NCBI GenBank assembly: GCA_037139195.1
Contig: JBAXGW010000003.1
Span: 1-64,000, forward strand
Source: JBAXGW01 sp037139195
GTDB taxonomy: Bacteria; Bacteroidota; Bacteroidia; Bacteroidales; JAHJDW01
Length of the DNA: 64,000 bases
Direction: 5' to 3'
Part shown: in pieces, positions 17,117 through 26,786 of the stretch
How positions within the stretch are numbered: position 1 is the first letter of the stretch
Layout of the letters: the number at the start of each line of letters is the position of its first letter
Notes under the pieces: generated by a model
Seen by the model: only the letters and a program-made list of their open reading frames with translations
What the model was told of the DNA's origin: nothing
Database searches by the model: none
Translations under genes and position numbers: made by a program

Positions 17117-18040
17117 ATGGAAAACATCAATTTAGAAAAAGACGTAGCAAAACTTAAAAGTCAACGCAACGTTTTTATTGTTATTGCACTGATATTAGCA
17201 ATTGTAAGTGGGTTTACCATTTATAAATTATTAAATACCGAAAAACAAGTTGAAACTTTAGTTGTTGAAAAAGGCGTTTTAAATACTGAAAAAACAGATT
17301 TGGTTGCAAAACTAGAAAAATTAAATGAAGAATATTCTACTTTATCAGAAGAGTATGAAGGTTTAGATAGCGTTTTTCAAGCAGAAAAAGCTCATATTGA
17401 ACAATTAATGAGCGACTTGAAGAATAAAGACGGAAATATTGCAAAATACAAATCAAAGGTTGCAAACCTTGAAAAAAGAATGAAGGAATTTATTGCTCAA
17501 ATTGAAGAATTGAAAGCTAAAAACTTAGAATTAACAACCGAAAATATAAGCATAAAAACTGCCTTAGATTCTACTAAAATTGAAAATACTGAATTAAGCA
17601 AGGAAAAAGAAGTGCTAACTTCTCAGGTTACTGCTGGTTCAGTGCTTAAAGCGTATGACATTTCGGTTGAAGCCTTGAAATTGAAAAGCAACAATCAAGA
17701 AATGCCTACTAGTAAAATTAAAAAAGTTGACAAAATTCGCACTTGCTTTGTTATGAGTGAAAATGCAATTGCAAAAAGCGGTAAGAAAACTGTTTATGTT
17801 CGTATTTCAGATCCAGACGGTGTAGTAATTTCAGAAGGAACAGACGATGCTTTCTCTTTTGAATATCAGGGAAGTAAAATTATTTATTCGGCAAAAGAAG
17901 AAATAAACTATAATAATAAAGCTATGGATGTTTGTATTTACTGGGCTAAACCTAGAACATATAAACCTGGAACATATTATGTAGATATATTTGTTGATGG
18001 TGCTAATATTGGAACTGCAGGATTTGATTTAGAAAAATAG
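17117..18040 (+). CDS. Membrane-anchored coiled-coil protein with C-terminal beta-sandwich (paralog 2)
   Basis: This 307-residue paralog of the preceding gene has the same layout: membrane segment at ~19-38 (FIVIALILAIVSGFTIYKL), coiled coil at ~40-175, linker, and C-terminal sandwich with VYVRISDPDG, DVCIYWAKP, GTYYVDIFVDG and GTAGFDLE. The C-terminal domains are clearly alignable while the coiled-coil sequences have diverged, which suggests an old duplication with conserved function of the terminal domain. A strong terminator follows at 18062, so the two genes form a closed bicistronic unit. Function unknown; SMC-like annotations of such proteins reflect only the coiled coil. Confidence 0.75.
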   Translation: MENINLEKDVAKLKSQRNVFIVIALILAIVSGFTIYKLLNTEKQVETLVVEKGVLNTEKTDLVAKLEKLNEEYSTLSEEYEGLDSVFQAEKAHIEQLMSDLKNKDGNIAKYKSKVANLEKRMKEFIAQIEELKAKNLELTTENISIKTALDSTKIENTELSKEKEVLTSQVTAGSVLKAYDISVEALKLKSNNQEMPTSKIKKVDKIRTCFVMSENAIAKSGKKTVYVRISDPDGVVISEGTDDAFSFEYQGSKIIYSAKEEINYNNKAMDVCIYWAKPRTYKPGTYYVDIFVDGANIGTAGFDLEK

Positions 18041-18061
18041 TTTTTATTTATACCTTTTAAT

Positions 18062-18105
18062 ACCGACAAAACTAGACTGAATAAGTTTATTTTTGTCGGT
18101 TTTTT
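18062..18105 (+). terminator. Terminator after the coiled-coil pair
   Basis: A perfect 10-bp stem, ACCGACAAAA (18062-18071) with TTTTGTCGGT (18091-18100), is followed by a T-run to 18105. It is 21 bases after the stop of paralog 2. Confidence 0.92.
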
Positions 18106-18157
18106 ATTTGTTCCCATTAAATACCACTCTAAAAAAATAAAACTCTTTTTTTAAATT

Positions 18158-18188
18158 TTTGGAAATTTAAATAGAATTACTATATTTG
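18158..18188 (+). promoter_or_regulatory. Consensus Bacteroidota promoter before the GT2 gene
   Basis: TTTG (18158-18161), 19 bases, then TATATTTG (18181-18188) is a full match to the TTTG-N19-TAnnTTTG promoter. It is 21 bases before the ATG at 18210. Confidence 0.8.
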
Positions 18189-18209
18189 TTTTCCTTGAAA
18201 AAATGAGTT

Positions 18210-18827
18210 ATGAAAGCAGAGCAAACAATTAACGTCCCAGAGATTTCGATAATTTTAGTTATACAAAATAAAGCAAAAAATCTTTTTAAAATTATCGATT
18301 CAATAAAAAACCAAACCTTAAAAAATTGGGAATTAGTAATAGTAGATAATGGAAGTAGCGATCACCCTTATAATTTTATTCAACCTCTGTTTGATAAGGG
18401 ATTAAACGTAAGATATATTCGCCAGCAGAAAACCTCATTTATTACTGCAAAAAATATTGGAATTCGCTCATCTATAGGTAATTATATAACTTTTATTGGA
18501 AGTGATGATAAATATTTACCCGATCATTTACAAAGTAGAGTAGATTTTTTAAAAGAAAATAAAAATATCGCTCTTATTCAGGGTGGATTTGAAGTGATTG
18601 GTATAACTAAAATACCTGATTATAAAGACTCATCGAAAAAAGTATCAATATACGACACCGTTTTAGGCGATAGTTTTTTTGGGAAAAAAGAAGTATTCTC
18701 AACTATTAGTGGATTTAATGAATTATCAATTAATTCCGACATCGATTTTTGGGAGCGTGCTGAAAAACAATTTGAACTAGATACAATTAAGCAGCCTGTA
18801 TCGTATTATCATACTAGGCTTGCATAA
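18210..18827 (+). CDS. Short family 2 glycosyltransferase
   Basis: This 205-residue GT-A fold glycosyltransferase shows ISIILVIQNKAKNL at the start, QTLKNWELVIVDNGSSD at ~40-58, KNIGIRSSIGNYITFIGSDD at ~87-108 (the GSDD is the DxD-type metal/nucleotide site) and DIDFWERA near 185, where GT2 enzymes keep an ED/D-x-D base region. It has no membrane segment. It is shorter than typical GT2 proteins (~250-300 residues), so it is minimal but not obviously truncated. It stands alone behind its own promoter and ends 8 bases from convergent polA. Substrate unknown; the likely target is a surface polysaccharide. Confidence 0.8.
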   Translation: MKAEQTINVPEISIILVIQNKAKNLFKIIDSIKNQTLKNWELVIVDNGSSDHPYNFIQPLFDKGLNVRYIRQQKTSFITAKNIGIRSSIGNYITFIGSDDKYLPDHLQSRVDFLKENKNIALIQGGFEVIGITKIPDYKDSSKKVSIYDTVLGDSFFGKKEVFSTISGFNELSINSDIDFWERAEKQFELDTIKQPVSYYHTRLA

Positions 18828-18835
18828 GTTTATTA

Positions 18836-21604
18836 CTAGTGTGCTTCTAACCAATTATTTCCACAATTAATATCCACTTCTACTGGCACACTTAGTACCA
18901 TAGCGCTTTTCATTATTTCTGATATTATTTTCTTAACAATATCAATTTCCTCCAAATGTACATCAAATACTAACTCATCGTGAACCTGTAAAATCATTTT
19001 TGAGCGTAATTGTTTTTCTTCCATTGCATCAAATATTTGAATCATTGCAACTTTAATCATATCAGCAGCAGAGCCTTGGATAGGCGCATTTATTGCATTT
19101 CGCTCAGCAAATCCCCTAACAATAGCATTTCCCGAATTAATATCGCGCAAATGTCTCCGTCTTTTTAAAATAGTTTCTACATATCCGTTTGCACGAGCAA
19201 ACTCAATAGTAGATTCCATATATTTTTTAATGCCACTGTACTGTTTAAAATATTCTTCAATAATGTCAGCAGCTTCTTTCCTTGATATACTTAACTGCTG
19301 CGAAAGTCCAAATGCCGAAATGCCATAAATAATACCAAAATTAACTGATTTTGCTTTTCTTCGCATTTCTTTATCCACTTTGTCTACCTCAACTTTAAAC
19401 ACTTTAGCAGCTGTTGCTGTATGAATATCTAAACCACTATTAAAATCGGCAATCATATTTACATCGCCACTTAAATGGGCTATAATTCTAAGCTCTATTT
19501 GCGAATAATCGGCCGATATTAAAGTGTAATTTGCATTACGTGGCACAAATGCTTTTCTAATTTCTCGTCCTCTCTCCGTTCTGATAGGTATATTCTGCAA
19601 ATTTGGATTATTAGAGCTCAATCTTCCTGTGGCTGCTACTGTTTGATTATATGAGGTGTGAATTCTGCCTGTTCTTGGGTTAACTAACAATGGCAACGAA
19701 TCAACATAAGTTGATTTAAGCTTTGCTAGTGAACGATAATCTAAAATATGCTGTATTATAGGATGTTTGCCTAAATACTTCATTAAAACATCTTCGCCTG
19801 TAGAGTATTGTTTGGTCTTCGTTTTCTTTGCTTTATCGTCAAGGGCTAATACTTCAAATAACACATCGCCTAATTGCTTTGGCGAGGCAATATTAAATTT
19901 TACTCCGGCTAAATCAATTATCGCCTTTTCTTCTTTTTCAATTTCATCGTGCAAATATATTGAAAACTCCGCCAATGCATTTGAGTCTATTCTAATTCCC
20001 TCGGCTTCCATAGCACAAAGCACTTTTACCAAAGGCATCTCAACCTCTGAAAACAAAAAATCTAATTTGTTTTTTTTAAGTTCAGGCTCAAAAACACTTC
20101 TTAGTTGCAGCGTTACATCGGCATCTTCGGCGGCATATTTCGTTTGAATATCTATAGGCACAAATCGCATTGAAATCTGATCTTTCCCCTTCTTGCCAAT
20201 AAGCGATTCAATAGAAATTGGACGATAATTTAAATATGTTTCTGCCAAATAATCCATATTATGGCGCATATCGGGTTCTATCAAATAATGGGCAATCATT
20301 GTATCAAATAAAGTTCCTTTAACTTTAATGTCGTACCAACTAAGGATTGCCATATCATATTTAATATTCTGACCCGTTTTTCCAATGTTTTCATCCTCAA
20401 AAACTTCTTTAAATTCGGCTAATAAACTTACAGACTCATTGTAATTATTTGGGAAATAGATATAATAAGCAATTGATTTGTTAAAAGAAATTGAAAGGCC
20501 AACTATTTCAGCATTATGAGGGTCGAGACCAGTTGTTTCGGTATCGAAGCAAAAATGATTTAATTCTTTAATTTTGCTAATTAATTTATTACGTTCTTCT
20601 TTTGTTTCAATTAGCTTATAGTCGGGCTTAATGGTATCATACGTATTGAAATTTTCAGCCACTTTTTCCTCAGCAGCTTCGGTTTGATCAAATAAGTTCG
20701 GTTGCGAAGGAGAAGAAACAATCTCGGCTTCGCCAAGTACACGTTTTGAAAACTGACGAAATTCTAATTCTTCGAGTAATGACTTTAAAACGGGCCTATT
20801 GGGCTGTTCGGTTCTCAAACTTTCTTCATCGAAATCAATAGGAGCATCAAGGATAATGGTTGCCAGTTTCTTCGACAAAATTGCTTGGTCGGCAAATTTA
20901 ATTACATTTTCTTGCAATTTTCCTTTTAGTTTATCGGCATTAGCAAGTACTGCTTCAAGCGAACCAAAGTCTTGAATTAGTTTCATTGCGGTTTTTTCTC
21001 CAACACCAGGTATTCCGGGTATATTATCAACTTTATCACCCATCAACCCAAGTATATCAATAACTTGTAATGTGTTTTGAATTTCAAATTTTTTGCAAAC
21101 CTCTGCTACGCCTAATATTTCGCTTTTATTGCCAAATTGTGCAGGCTTATAAATAAATGTTTTATCGCTAACCAACTGTCCAAAATCCTTGTCAGGAGTC
21201 ATCATGAATGTTTTAAAGTCATGTTCTTCTGCTTTTTTTGCAAGTGTTCCTATAACATCATCCGCTTCATATCCAGGAACGCCAAGCACTGGAATATTAA
21301 ATGCTTCTATAAGCTGAATGATATATGGCACCGCAATAACAATATCTTCGGGAGTTGATTCTCTATTTGCTTTATAGTCGGTAAAATCAACCGTTCTTTG
21401 GGTTGCTTCGCCCACATCAAATACAACCGCTATATGCGTTGGTTTTTCATTTTGAAGAATTTCGAAAAGCGTATTTGCAAAGCCAAGTATTGCAGAGGTA
21501 TTTATTCCTTTTGAGTTAATTCGTGGGTTTTTATTAAAAGCGTAATAAGCTCTGTAAATTAGGGCATACGCATCAAGTAAAAATAATCGTTTCTCTTGTA
21601 ACAT
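18836..21604 (-). CDS. polA: DNA polymerase I
   Basis: At 922 residues it has the full three-domain form. The N-terminal 5'-3' exonuclease/FEN domain (1-~300) has FLLDAYALIYRAYYAF, PGYEADDVIGTL, DKDFGQLV and IPGIPGVGEKTA. The proofreading 3'-5' exonuclease domain (~320-510) keeps FDTETTGLDP. The polymerase domain has ATGRLSSNNPNLQNIP, SADYSQIELRI (motif A), RRKAKSVNFGIIYGIS (motif B/O-helix) and VHDELVFD (motif C). It functions in Okazaki fragment processing and repair. It is followed upstream by an AcpH-like gene 66 bases away on the same strand. No anomalies were seen. Confidence 0.98.
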   Translation of the reverse strand: MLQEKRLFLLDAYALIYRAYYAFNKNPRINSKGINTSAILGFANTLFEILQNEKPTHIAVVFDVGEATQRTVDFTDYKANRESTPEDIVIAVPYIIQLIEAFNIPVLGVPGYEADDVIGTLAKKAEEHDFKTFMMTPDKDFGQLVSDKTFIYKPAQFGNKSEILGVAEVCKKFEIQNTLQVIDILGLMGDKVDNIPGIPGVGEKTAMKLIQDFGSLEAVLANADKLKGKLQENVIKFADQAILSKKLATIILDAPIDFDEESLRTEQPNRPVLKSLLEELEFRQFSKRVLGEAEIVSSPSQPNLFDQTEAAEEKVAENFNTYDTIKPDYKLIETKEERNKLISKIKELNHFCFDTETTGLDPHNAEIVGLSISFNKSIAYYIYFPNNYNESVSLLAEFKEVFEDENIGKTGQNIKYDMAILSWYDIKVKGTLFDTMIAHYLIEPDMRHNMDYLAETYLNYRPISIESLIGKKGKDQISMRFVPIDIQTKYAAEDADVTLQLRSVFEPELKKNKLDFLFSEVEMPLVKVLCAMEAEGIRIDSNALAEFSIYLHDEIEKEEKAIIDLAGVKFNIASPKQLGDVLFEVLALDDKAKKTKTKQYSTGEDVLMKYLGKHPIIQHILDYRSLAKLKSTYVDSLPLLVNPRTGRIHTSYNQTVAATGRLSSNNPNLQNIPIRTERGREIRKAFVPRNANYTLISADYSQIELRIIAHLSGDVNMIADFNSGLDIHTATAAKVFKVEVDKVDKEMRRKAKSVNFGIIYGISAFGLSQQLSISRKEAADIIEEYFKQYSGIKKYMESTIEFARANGYVETILKRRRHLRDINSGNAIVRGFAERNAINAPIQGSAADMIKVAMIQIFDAMEEKQLRSKMILQVHDELVFDVHLEEIDIVKKIISEIMKSAMVLSVPVEVDINCGNNWLEAH

Positions 21605-21670
21605 TATAAATTTTGATTTTAAGGAATAAAGATAGGAAGATATTTTTATAATTAAAGTATTGAAGTCCTT

Positions 21671-22258
21671 TTAAGACAACTTTTGTAACTCCTCATTAGA
21701 AAATACAATCAATTCGGGGAAAAACTTAAAAAATTCTTCTTCGTAAAGTTTATAGTTTTTAACTAATTCAATGCTTGCTATTTCAAGATTTGAATTGAAT
21801 TTGGTTCTTTTTGCCATTCTATTAAAAACCACATCCATTCCTTCAATAGTAGAATATGAAACAAGTAAATTCTCAAAACGCATGATTGCAATGAATCTAC
21901 GAAGATTTTGGGGAAATATTTTGTGATGATTTGTCAATATGCGATAGCAGTTACGGGTATACTTCGATAAATTTGCCGAAGAATATAAATTAAAGTTTGC
22001 AGCTAAAAAATGGTCGAAATACACATCGGAAACCACCGGAGAATAATGTGAAAATATAGGGCGAAGGCGAATTTTGCTTTGTTCAACAATTAAGTGCGAA
22101 TCGGTAAACTCATCAATTTTATGATGTAGTGCTATTCCTTTCTGTATTCCTTCGCTAAAATCTTTTCGTTCTTTCCCTTTCAGAAAATCGGCCAATAAAT
22201 TTCCGAGCATAACTTCTTCATCGTTGCCAGAAAGAAACAAATGTGCTAGAAAATTCAT
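21671..22258 (-). CDS. ACP phosphodiesterase-like (AcpH/DUF479) protein
   Basis: This 195-residue protein begins MNFLAHLFLSG and has MLGNLLADFLKGK near residue 18-30, GIALHHKIDEFTDSH near 45-60, and SPVVSDVYFDHFLA near 73-88, all typical of the DUF479/AcpH family. E. coli AcpH removes the 4'-phosphopantetheine arm from acyl carrier protein; the family is HD-like with His/Asp metal ligands. Many Bacteroidota carry this protein and its substrate there is assumed. It lies between polA and sbcC on the same strand, with a 149-base gap after sbcC that holds only a weak palindrome (AACAATT/AATTGTT at 22380-22397). Confidence 0.85.
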   Translation of the reverse strand: MNFLAHLFLSGNDEEVMLGNLLADFLKGKERKDFSEGIQKGIALHHKIDEFTDSHLIVEQSKIRLRPIFSHYSPVVSDVYFDHFLAANFNLYSSANLSKYTRNCYRILTNHHKIFPQNLRRFIAIMRFENLLVSYSTIEGMDVVFNRMAKRTKFNSNLEIASIELVKNYKLYEEEFFKFFPELIVFSNEELQKLS

Positions 22259-22407
22259 TATTTAATTTTTTTACGAAAATAGGTATTTTAGCATTAAAAT
22301 GCGAATATTTTTGAGGTTTTCATTAAGGATTAATCGAAATTTTGACTTTTAGGAAGAAAAAGCAAAGCGGCTTAAACAAAACAATTATTTAATTGTTCTA
22401 TTATACG

Positions 22408-25400
22408 TTAATTCCAACTCCGTTTAATTATACTACCCACATCTTCATAATTAGTAATTAAAAGATGAGTGTCTATTTCCTGTTGCATATCTTCTACGTG
22501 AGATATAACGCCTACAATTCTATTTTCCTTTCGTAACGATTTAAGCGTATCGAAAACTATTTCTAACGAATCTTTATCCAGTGAACCAAAGCCCTCATCA
22601 AGGAAGAAGAAGTTTTGATCGGATTCGGTTATTTTCTGAATATTATCTGCAAGCGAAAGTGCTAGAGATAAGGCTGCCTGAAATGTTTGTCCGCCCGAAA
22701 GGGTTTTTACATTTCGCACTTTGCCTCCATTCATAAAATCTCGAACCTGAAAACTATTATCTTCATTAATTTCTAAACTTAATTTCTGGCGAGTTAGTTT
22801 GTAAAATCTATCATTAGCAGCATTGCAAAGATTTTGCAGATAAACAGATGATATATAATTTACAAAACCACTAGCAGTGAAAAGCTTTTTAAGTGTTTTA
22901 ATATCTTCAGCCCTTAATTCAAGTGTTTCTAATTGTAGTTTCAGTTGCTTTGAAGTTTCTAAATCAAGATTTTGCTTTTTTATTAAGCTCTCAATTCTGC
23001 CATATTCCTGATTTTTGTGATTTAATGCTTCATTTATTTGCTTAATAAGGACTTGAATTTGCTGGTGGTATTCTTCATTATATTCTTTATTGCCAATTTC
23101 AACAGTAATAATCTCTAATTGATTTGCCGAAAGACTTAAGTTTTGCATATAATCTGAAAGGTTCCTTTTCTCTTTTTCAATGTCTATGTCTAATGAAAGC
23201 ACTCCGTTTATTTCTTCTATCGATTTATATGCTGTTTTATCGAGCTGAGAATTAATTTTTTCAATAAACCCGGCATTTTCCAATATTGCATTATTTAAAT
23301 GGGCTTGATTTATTGCTATTTTTGTATTTAATGCTGTTTGCTCATTTTTCAAATTACCTGTTTTAACAGAAATTTGCTCATATTGCTTTTCTGTTTCAAT
23401 CCATTTAATTTTTAAAGCTTCTGATTTTTTTAAAATTATTTCTTTCGAAATGTCTTTATATTCTCCAATATTAGCAATTGTAATTTGTGATTTTATTGTT
23501 CCCAATTCTGTTTGGCATATTGCTAAATCTTGTTTTAATTTTTCAATTGCATCTTTATATTTTTCTTTGTTTTTTAACTCTTTATCTATCTTTTGCAAAA
23601 TACTTTCAAGCATTTGTTCGTCTGTATTTATTAGTGTTTTAATAATTTCAGCTTCTGAAAAAGCCTTTAACAGCAGCTCTTCGTCGGAATATCTTTCCCA
23701 GTTAAACAATTCGGCATGTTTCAAAAGATTGGTTGAAATGTTATTGCTTTTGTCGTTGCTTTTTTCAATCTGTTCTTGCTTTAGTTGACTAAGCGATTGA
23801 TAATTCTGCATTTGATTAATGCATTGGTCGATAATTGAAATTTCATTTTCTTTATCTTTTTTTAATGTTCTAGCTTGTAAAAGCTCATTGGCAACACTTT
23901 CTGAGTTTAATATAGCAGGATGCTCGGTTGATCCGCATAAAGGACAAGCTTTGCCATCTTGAAGGGCTTCTGCATAGTCTTCTAACTTCGATTGAACTAA
24001 AAGATGTTCAATGCTTTGATCGTTTTCAGCGATTTGTATTTTCAGCGATTCTAATTTCGCTTTAAGCTCGTTAATTATTTGTTGAGGTGAAAATGAAATA
24101 TCAATTGCATTAAAATTCCAACTTTTAATAAACTCTTGAATTTGCATGTCTAATTTTGATGCTTCTTCCTTATATTCGGCAATTTCCTTCTCAATTTCAT
24201 GCTTTTGAATCAGTAGGTTTTTATTTATTGTATGCCATTCTTTTATTTTCGAAAGTTCTGTTAAATCTGGCAGTTTAAGTTTATTGCTTTTTATAGTTTC
24301 CGATAGTGCTTCTTTTTCTAATAATAGTTGTTTATAAAGTGTATTTGTATTTGATAATACGTTGTTTCCTTCTTCAATTCTCTTTGAAATATCAAGACCT
24401 AACAAAGATAATTCATTCAATCTTGCAACTCCCTGCAACTCTTCAGCTTCTTGCTTAATGGCGTCTCTTTTATCATAGTCTTTTTTAACTATTTCAAATT
24501 TTAAATCCAGTTTCTGTGCTTGTTCTATAGTTAGTTCCAGCAAATGTTTATCAGAAAAAACCGTAGTTTCGAGTTTTTGAATTTTACCTTTGTTCGATTG
24601 ATAATTATCAAGCAAAGCCTTGAAATTAAGTAAACAATATTCAAATTCTCTTATTTTAGATTCAAGAAGGGCAAATTCTTCTTTTTTAGAATTTAAAACA
24701 TACACTTTCTTTTGCAGTTCATTTTTCTTGCTAAACAGCTCTTTTAATTGCGAATATTCATTGTTTTCCTTTTGTTTTTCTTCTAGCAATTTCGATTCTT
24801 GTTCAATTTCAGATTTTAATGCAGCAGCTTTTTCATGGTTTTTAGTTATTTCCTCCAAGTTTATTTCACCAAGCTGCTGTAGCTGACCCGAAATATTCTG
24901 TTTTTTCTCATTGTTTTTACCTTCCAATGCTACTACTTTGTAATAAAACTCATATTTATCGAGGTTAAATAGCTCTTTCAGCATTTGCGTTCTATCTTTG
25001 TCGCCCAATTGTAAGAACTCCTGAAATCGTCCTTGCGGAATTATTATTGTTCGCTTAAAATTTTCGTAACTAAGTCCAATAATAGTAGGCAAAGTTGTAA
25101 CATCAATAGGAACTAAGGAATTATTTTCTTTTTTATATGCTGTTCGGTCAATTGTTTTAACGTCGTCGAATTTTTTGCTATTTCTTTTGGCTTTAGCAAC
25201 TATCTGATATTCTGTATTTTGTTTGCCACTTTTAAAAGTAAACTCAATTAACAGTTCATCTGATTTTAAATTCATCATATTATAATTTCTATTGTCTCCC
25301 GAAAGATTTAATCTATCGGTTTTGCCGTATAAAGCAAAGGTAATAGCCTCGAGTATTGATGATTTTCCACTGCCAACAGAACCAAATATTCCAAAAATAT

Positions 25401-25485
25401 TGGCACTTGTAAGCTTAGTAAAATCTACACTTTGCTTTTCCTGATAAGAGTATAATCCTTGTATTGTTAGATGAATTGGTATCAT
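22408..25485 (-). CDS. sbcC: Exonuclease SbcCD subunit C (Rad50-type ATPase)
   Basis: This 1025-residue SMC/Rad50-like protein partners with SbcD to cleave hairpins and protein-blocked DNA ends. Walker A is GSVGSGKSS at ~35-43. Two long coiled-coil arms flank the zinc hook CPLCG near residue 511. The C-terminal lobe has the ABC signature LSGGQ near 927 and Walker B FFFLDEGFGSLD near 957. The ATG is 12 bases after the sbcD stop, so the two genes form an operon in the usual D-then-C order. Length and motifs are normal. Confidence 0.96.
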   Translation of the reverse strand: MIPIHLTIQGLYSYQEKQSVDFTKLTSANIFGIFGSVGSGKSSILEAITFALYGKTDRLNLSGDNRNYNMMNLKSDELLIEFTFKSGKQNTEYQIVAKAKRNSKKFDDVKTIDRTAYKKENNSLVPIDVTTLPTIIGLSYENFKRTIIIPQGRFQEFLQLGDKDRTQMLKELFNLDKYEFYYKVVALEGKNNEKKQNISGQLQQLGEINLEEITKNHEKAAALKSEIEQESKLLEEKQKENNEYSQLKELFSKKNELQKKVYVLNSKKEEFALLESKIREFEYCLLNFKALLDNYQSNKGKIQKLETTVFSDKHLLELTIEQAQKLDLKFEIVKKDYDKRDAIKQEAEELQGVARLNELSLLGLDISKRIEEGNNVLSNTNTLYKQLLLEKEALSETIKSNKLKLPDLTELSKIKEWHTINKNLLIQKHEIEKEIAEYKEEASKLDMQIQEFIKSWNFNAIDISFSPQQIINELKAKLESLKIQIAENDQSIEHLLVQSKLEDYAEALQDGKACPLCGSTEHPAILNSESVANELLQARTLKKDKENEISIIDQCINQMQNYQSLSQLKQEQIEKSNDKSNNISTNLLKHAELFNWERYSDEELLLKAFSEAEIIKTLINTDEQMLESILQKIDKELKNKEKYKDAIEKLKQDLAICQTELGTIKSQITIANIGEYKDISKEIILKKSEALKIKWIETEKQYEQISVKTGNLKNEQTALNTKIAINQAHLNNAILENAGFIEKINSQLDKTAYKSIEEINGVLSLDIDIEKEKRNLSDYMQNLSLSANQLEIITVEIGNKEYNEEYHQQIQVLIKQINEALNHKNQEYGRIESLIKKQNLDLETSKQLKLQLETLELRAEDIKTLKKLFTASGFVNYISSVYLQNLCNAANDRFYKLTRQKLSLEINEDNSFQVRDFMNGGKVRNVKTLSGGQTFQAALSLALSLADNIQKITESDQNFFFLDEGFGSLDKDSLEIVFDTLKSLRKENRIVGVISHVEDMQQEIDTHLLITNYEDVGSIIKRSWN

Positions 25486-25497
25486 TTTAATTTCTTT

Positions 25498-26715
25498 TTA
25501 TTCTTCAGAAAGCACTTCATTAAATAAATTTAAAATTCGTTCGTTTGGAGCTTGTCCATTTTTATAAGTAAAATACTCTGTAAACAAACTTTCCATATTT
25601 TTTGACAAATCGATGCTTGATTTACTTGAGTTGATAAGCTCATTACTATTTTTTACTTCGGGTATAATTGTAACAATGCCGTGATGAGCATTATTTAGCA
25701 ATTTTCTTTCTTTTGCAGTAAGAAATGTGTCAGATACAATAGTTAATTCAACCAGACAATTGGGGTTTTCATTAAGCCATACTAGTGCATCATCAATATT
25801 ATCAGCCTTTTTTCGAAGCAATATTTTCCCTTTTGTCAATTCCACTTCTTTTATCCCAACATTTTCTCCTGCATTTGCATTAATAACAATTACATGCTTC
25901 TTTTGATTTGCCTCAGCAAAACTATATGAAATAGGACTTCCCGAATATAATATTGGACAAGGAACAGTGTCAACCGTTTGCTTTCTATGCAAATGACCTA
26001 AAGCCACATATTGTATTTGTTTTGGAATATTTTCGGAATAAATAGCTTGAGCACCGCCAACATGCAAAATAGGTTTTTCGTCGTCGGGTTCTTCGGGAAA
26101 TAGATTGCCTTTTTTCACAACAAATAGGTGAGTTGCTAAAATGTTAACGCCTTTTTCGTCACAATACTTTTCTGCAAGTTCATTCCATTTTTGTTCAACT
26201 AAAACTCTGAGTTCAGCTTCGCTGTTTTCGTGCCCGATATATGTTTTTAGTCTGAATTCGTTGGCATAAGGGGTAAGAATAATTCGCAGAGATTCATTAA
26301 TATCAGGCAATTGAACCTCGATAAATCCAGTATCGCTTTTAGTAACTTTCAAACCCGACTCTAATTCTAACGTACTTATCACTGAATTAGGATAACCAGC
26401 AAATAATATTCCGCATTCTCGGGCTAAAGGGTCGGGAGCTTCAATTCGTTCTGGCGAATCGTGATTTCCTGCTATGGCAATAACCGCTCTATTGCCATTT
26501 TTACTCAGCTTTTTAAGTGTTTTATAAAATAGTTCAACTGCTTCGGTAGGCGGATTAAAGGTATCGAATAAGTCGCCTGCAATAATAATAACATTTGCCT
26601 TTTCATTATCGGCAATATCACAAATTTCTTGTAATACCTCATTTTGTTCTTCTATACGCGAAAACTCATCAAGCCGTTTGCCCAAATGCCAATCGGAAGT
26701 GTGGAGGATAATCAT
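25498..26715 (-). CDS. sbcD: Exonuclease SbcCD subunit D (Mre11-type nuclease)
   Basis: This 405-residue metallophosphoesterase nuclease shows all Mre11 motifs at the N-terminus: HTSDWHLGK (7-13), IIAGDLFDTFNPP (~45), AGNHDSPER (~81) and, further on, ATHLFV and GHLHRKQ. The C-terminal domain (~300-405) binds the SbcC coiled-coil base. The call is supported by the directly adjacent sbcC. Upstream there is a TACTTTTG element at 26765-26772, contained within a repeated hairpin motif. Confidence 0.96.
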   Translation of the reverse strand: MIILHTSDWHLGKRLDEFSRIEEQNEVLQEICDIADNEKANVIIIAGDLFDTFNPPTEAVELFYKTLKKLSKNGNRAVIAIAGNHDSPERIEAPDPLARECGILFAGYPNSVISTLELESGLKVTKSDTGFIEVQLPDINESLRIILTPYANEFRLKTYIGHENSEAELRVLVEQKWNELAEKYCDEKGVNILATHLFVVKKGNLFPEEPDDEKPILHVGGAQAIYSENIPKQIQYVALGHLHRKQTVDTVPCPILYSGSPISYSFAEANQKKHVIVINANAGENVGIKEVELTKGKILLRKKADNIDDALVWLNENPNCLVELTIVSDTFLTAKERKLLNNAHHGIVTIIPEVKNSNELINSSKSSIDLSKNMESLFTEYFTYKNGQAPNERILNLFNEVLSEE

Positions 26716-26750
26716 AATCAGTATTTTTCCGATTAAAGTTTATTTATTTA

Positions 26751-26786
26751 CTTTTGTCTTGATACAAAAGTAACAAAAAATCAAGG
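26751..26786 (+). repeat. Hairpin repeat motif, copy A (upstream of sbcD)
   Basis: The motif starts CTTTTGTCTTGATACAAAAG (a hairpin, CTTTTG/CAAAAG) and continues with AACAAAAAATCAAGG. It shares its layout with 36899-36931: a CTTTT..CTTGAT..AAAAG hairpin, then AACAAAAA, then ATCAAGG. On the leftward strand it contains TACTTTTG (26765-26772), a TAnnTTTG match about 50 bases before the sbcD ATG, so it may serve as an sbcD promoter. I recall similar sequences scattered through Bacteroidota intergenic regions; not checked. Confidence 0.6.

Noticed and set aside
19767..20147. 126-codon rightward frame inside polA
   Set aside because: It is antisense to the polymerase domain; Ser/Phe-rich composition is typical of mirror frames of Lys/Glu-rich genes.
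22380..22397. Palindrome AACAATT/AATTGTT after sbcC as terminator
   Set aside because: The stem is short and AT-only and the following sequence is not a T-run; too weak to call.
23450..23788. 112-codon rightward frame inside sbcC
   Set aside because: It mirrors the coiled-coil region; low-complexity Ser/Leu content reflects the opposite strand.
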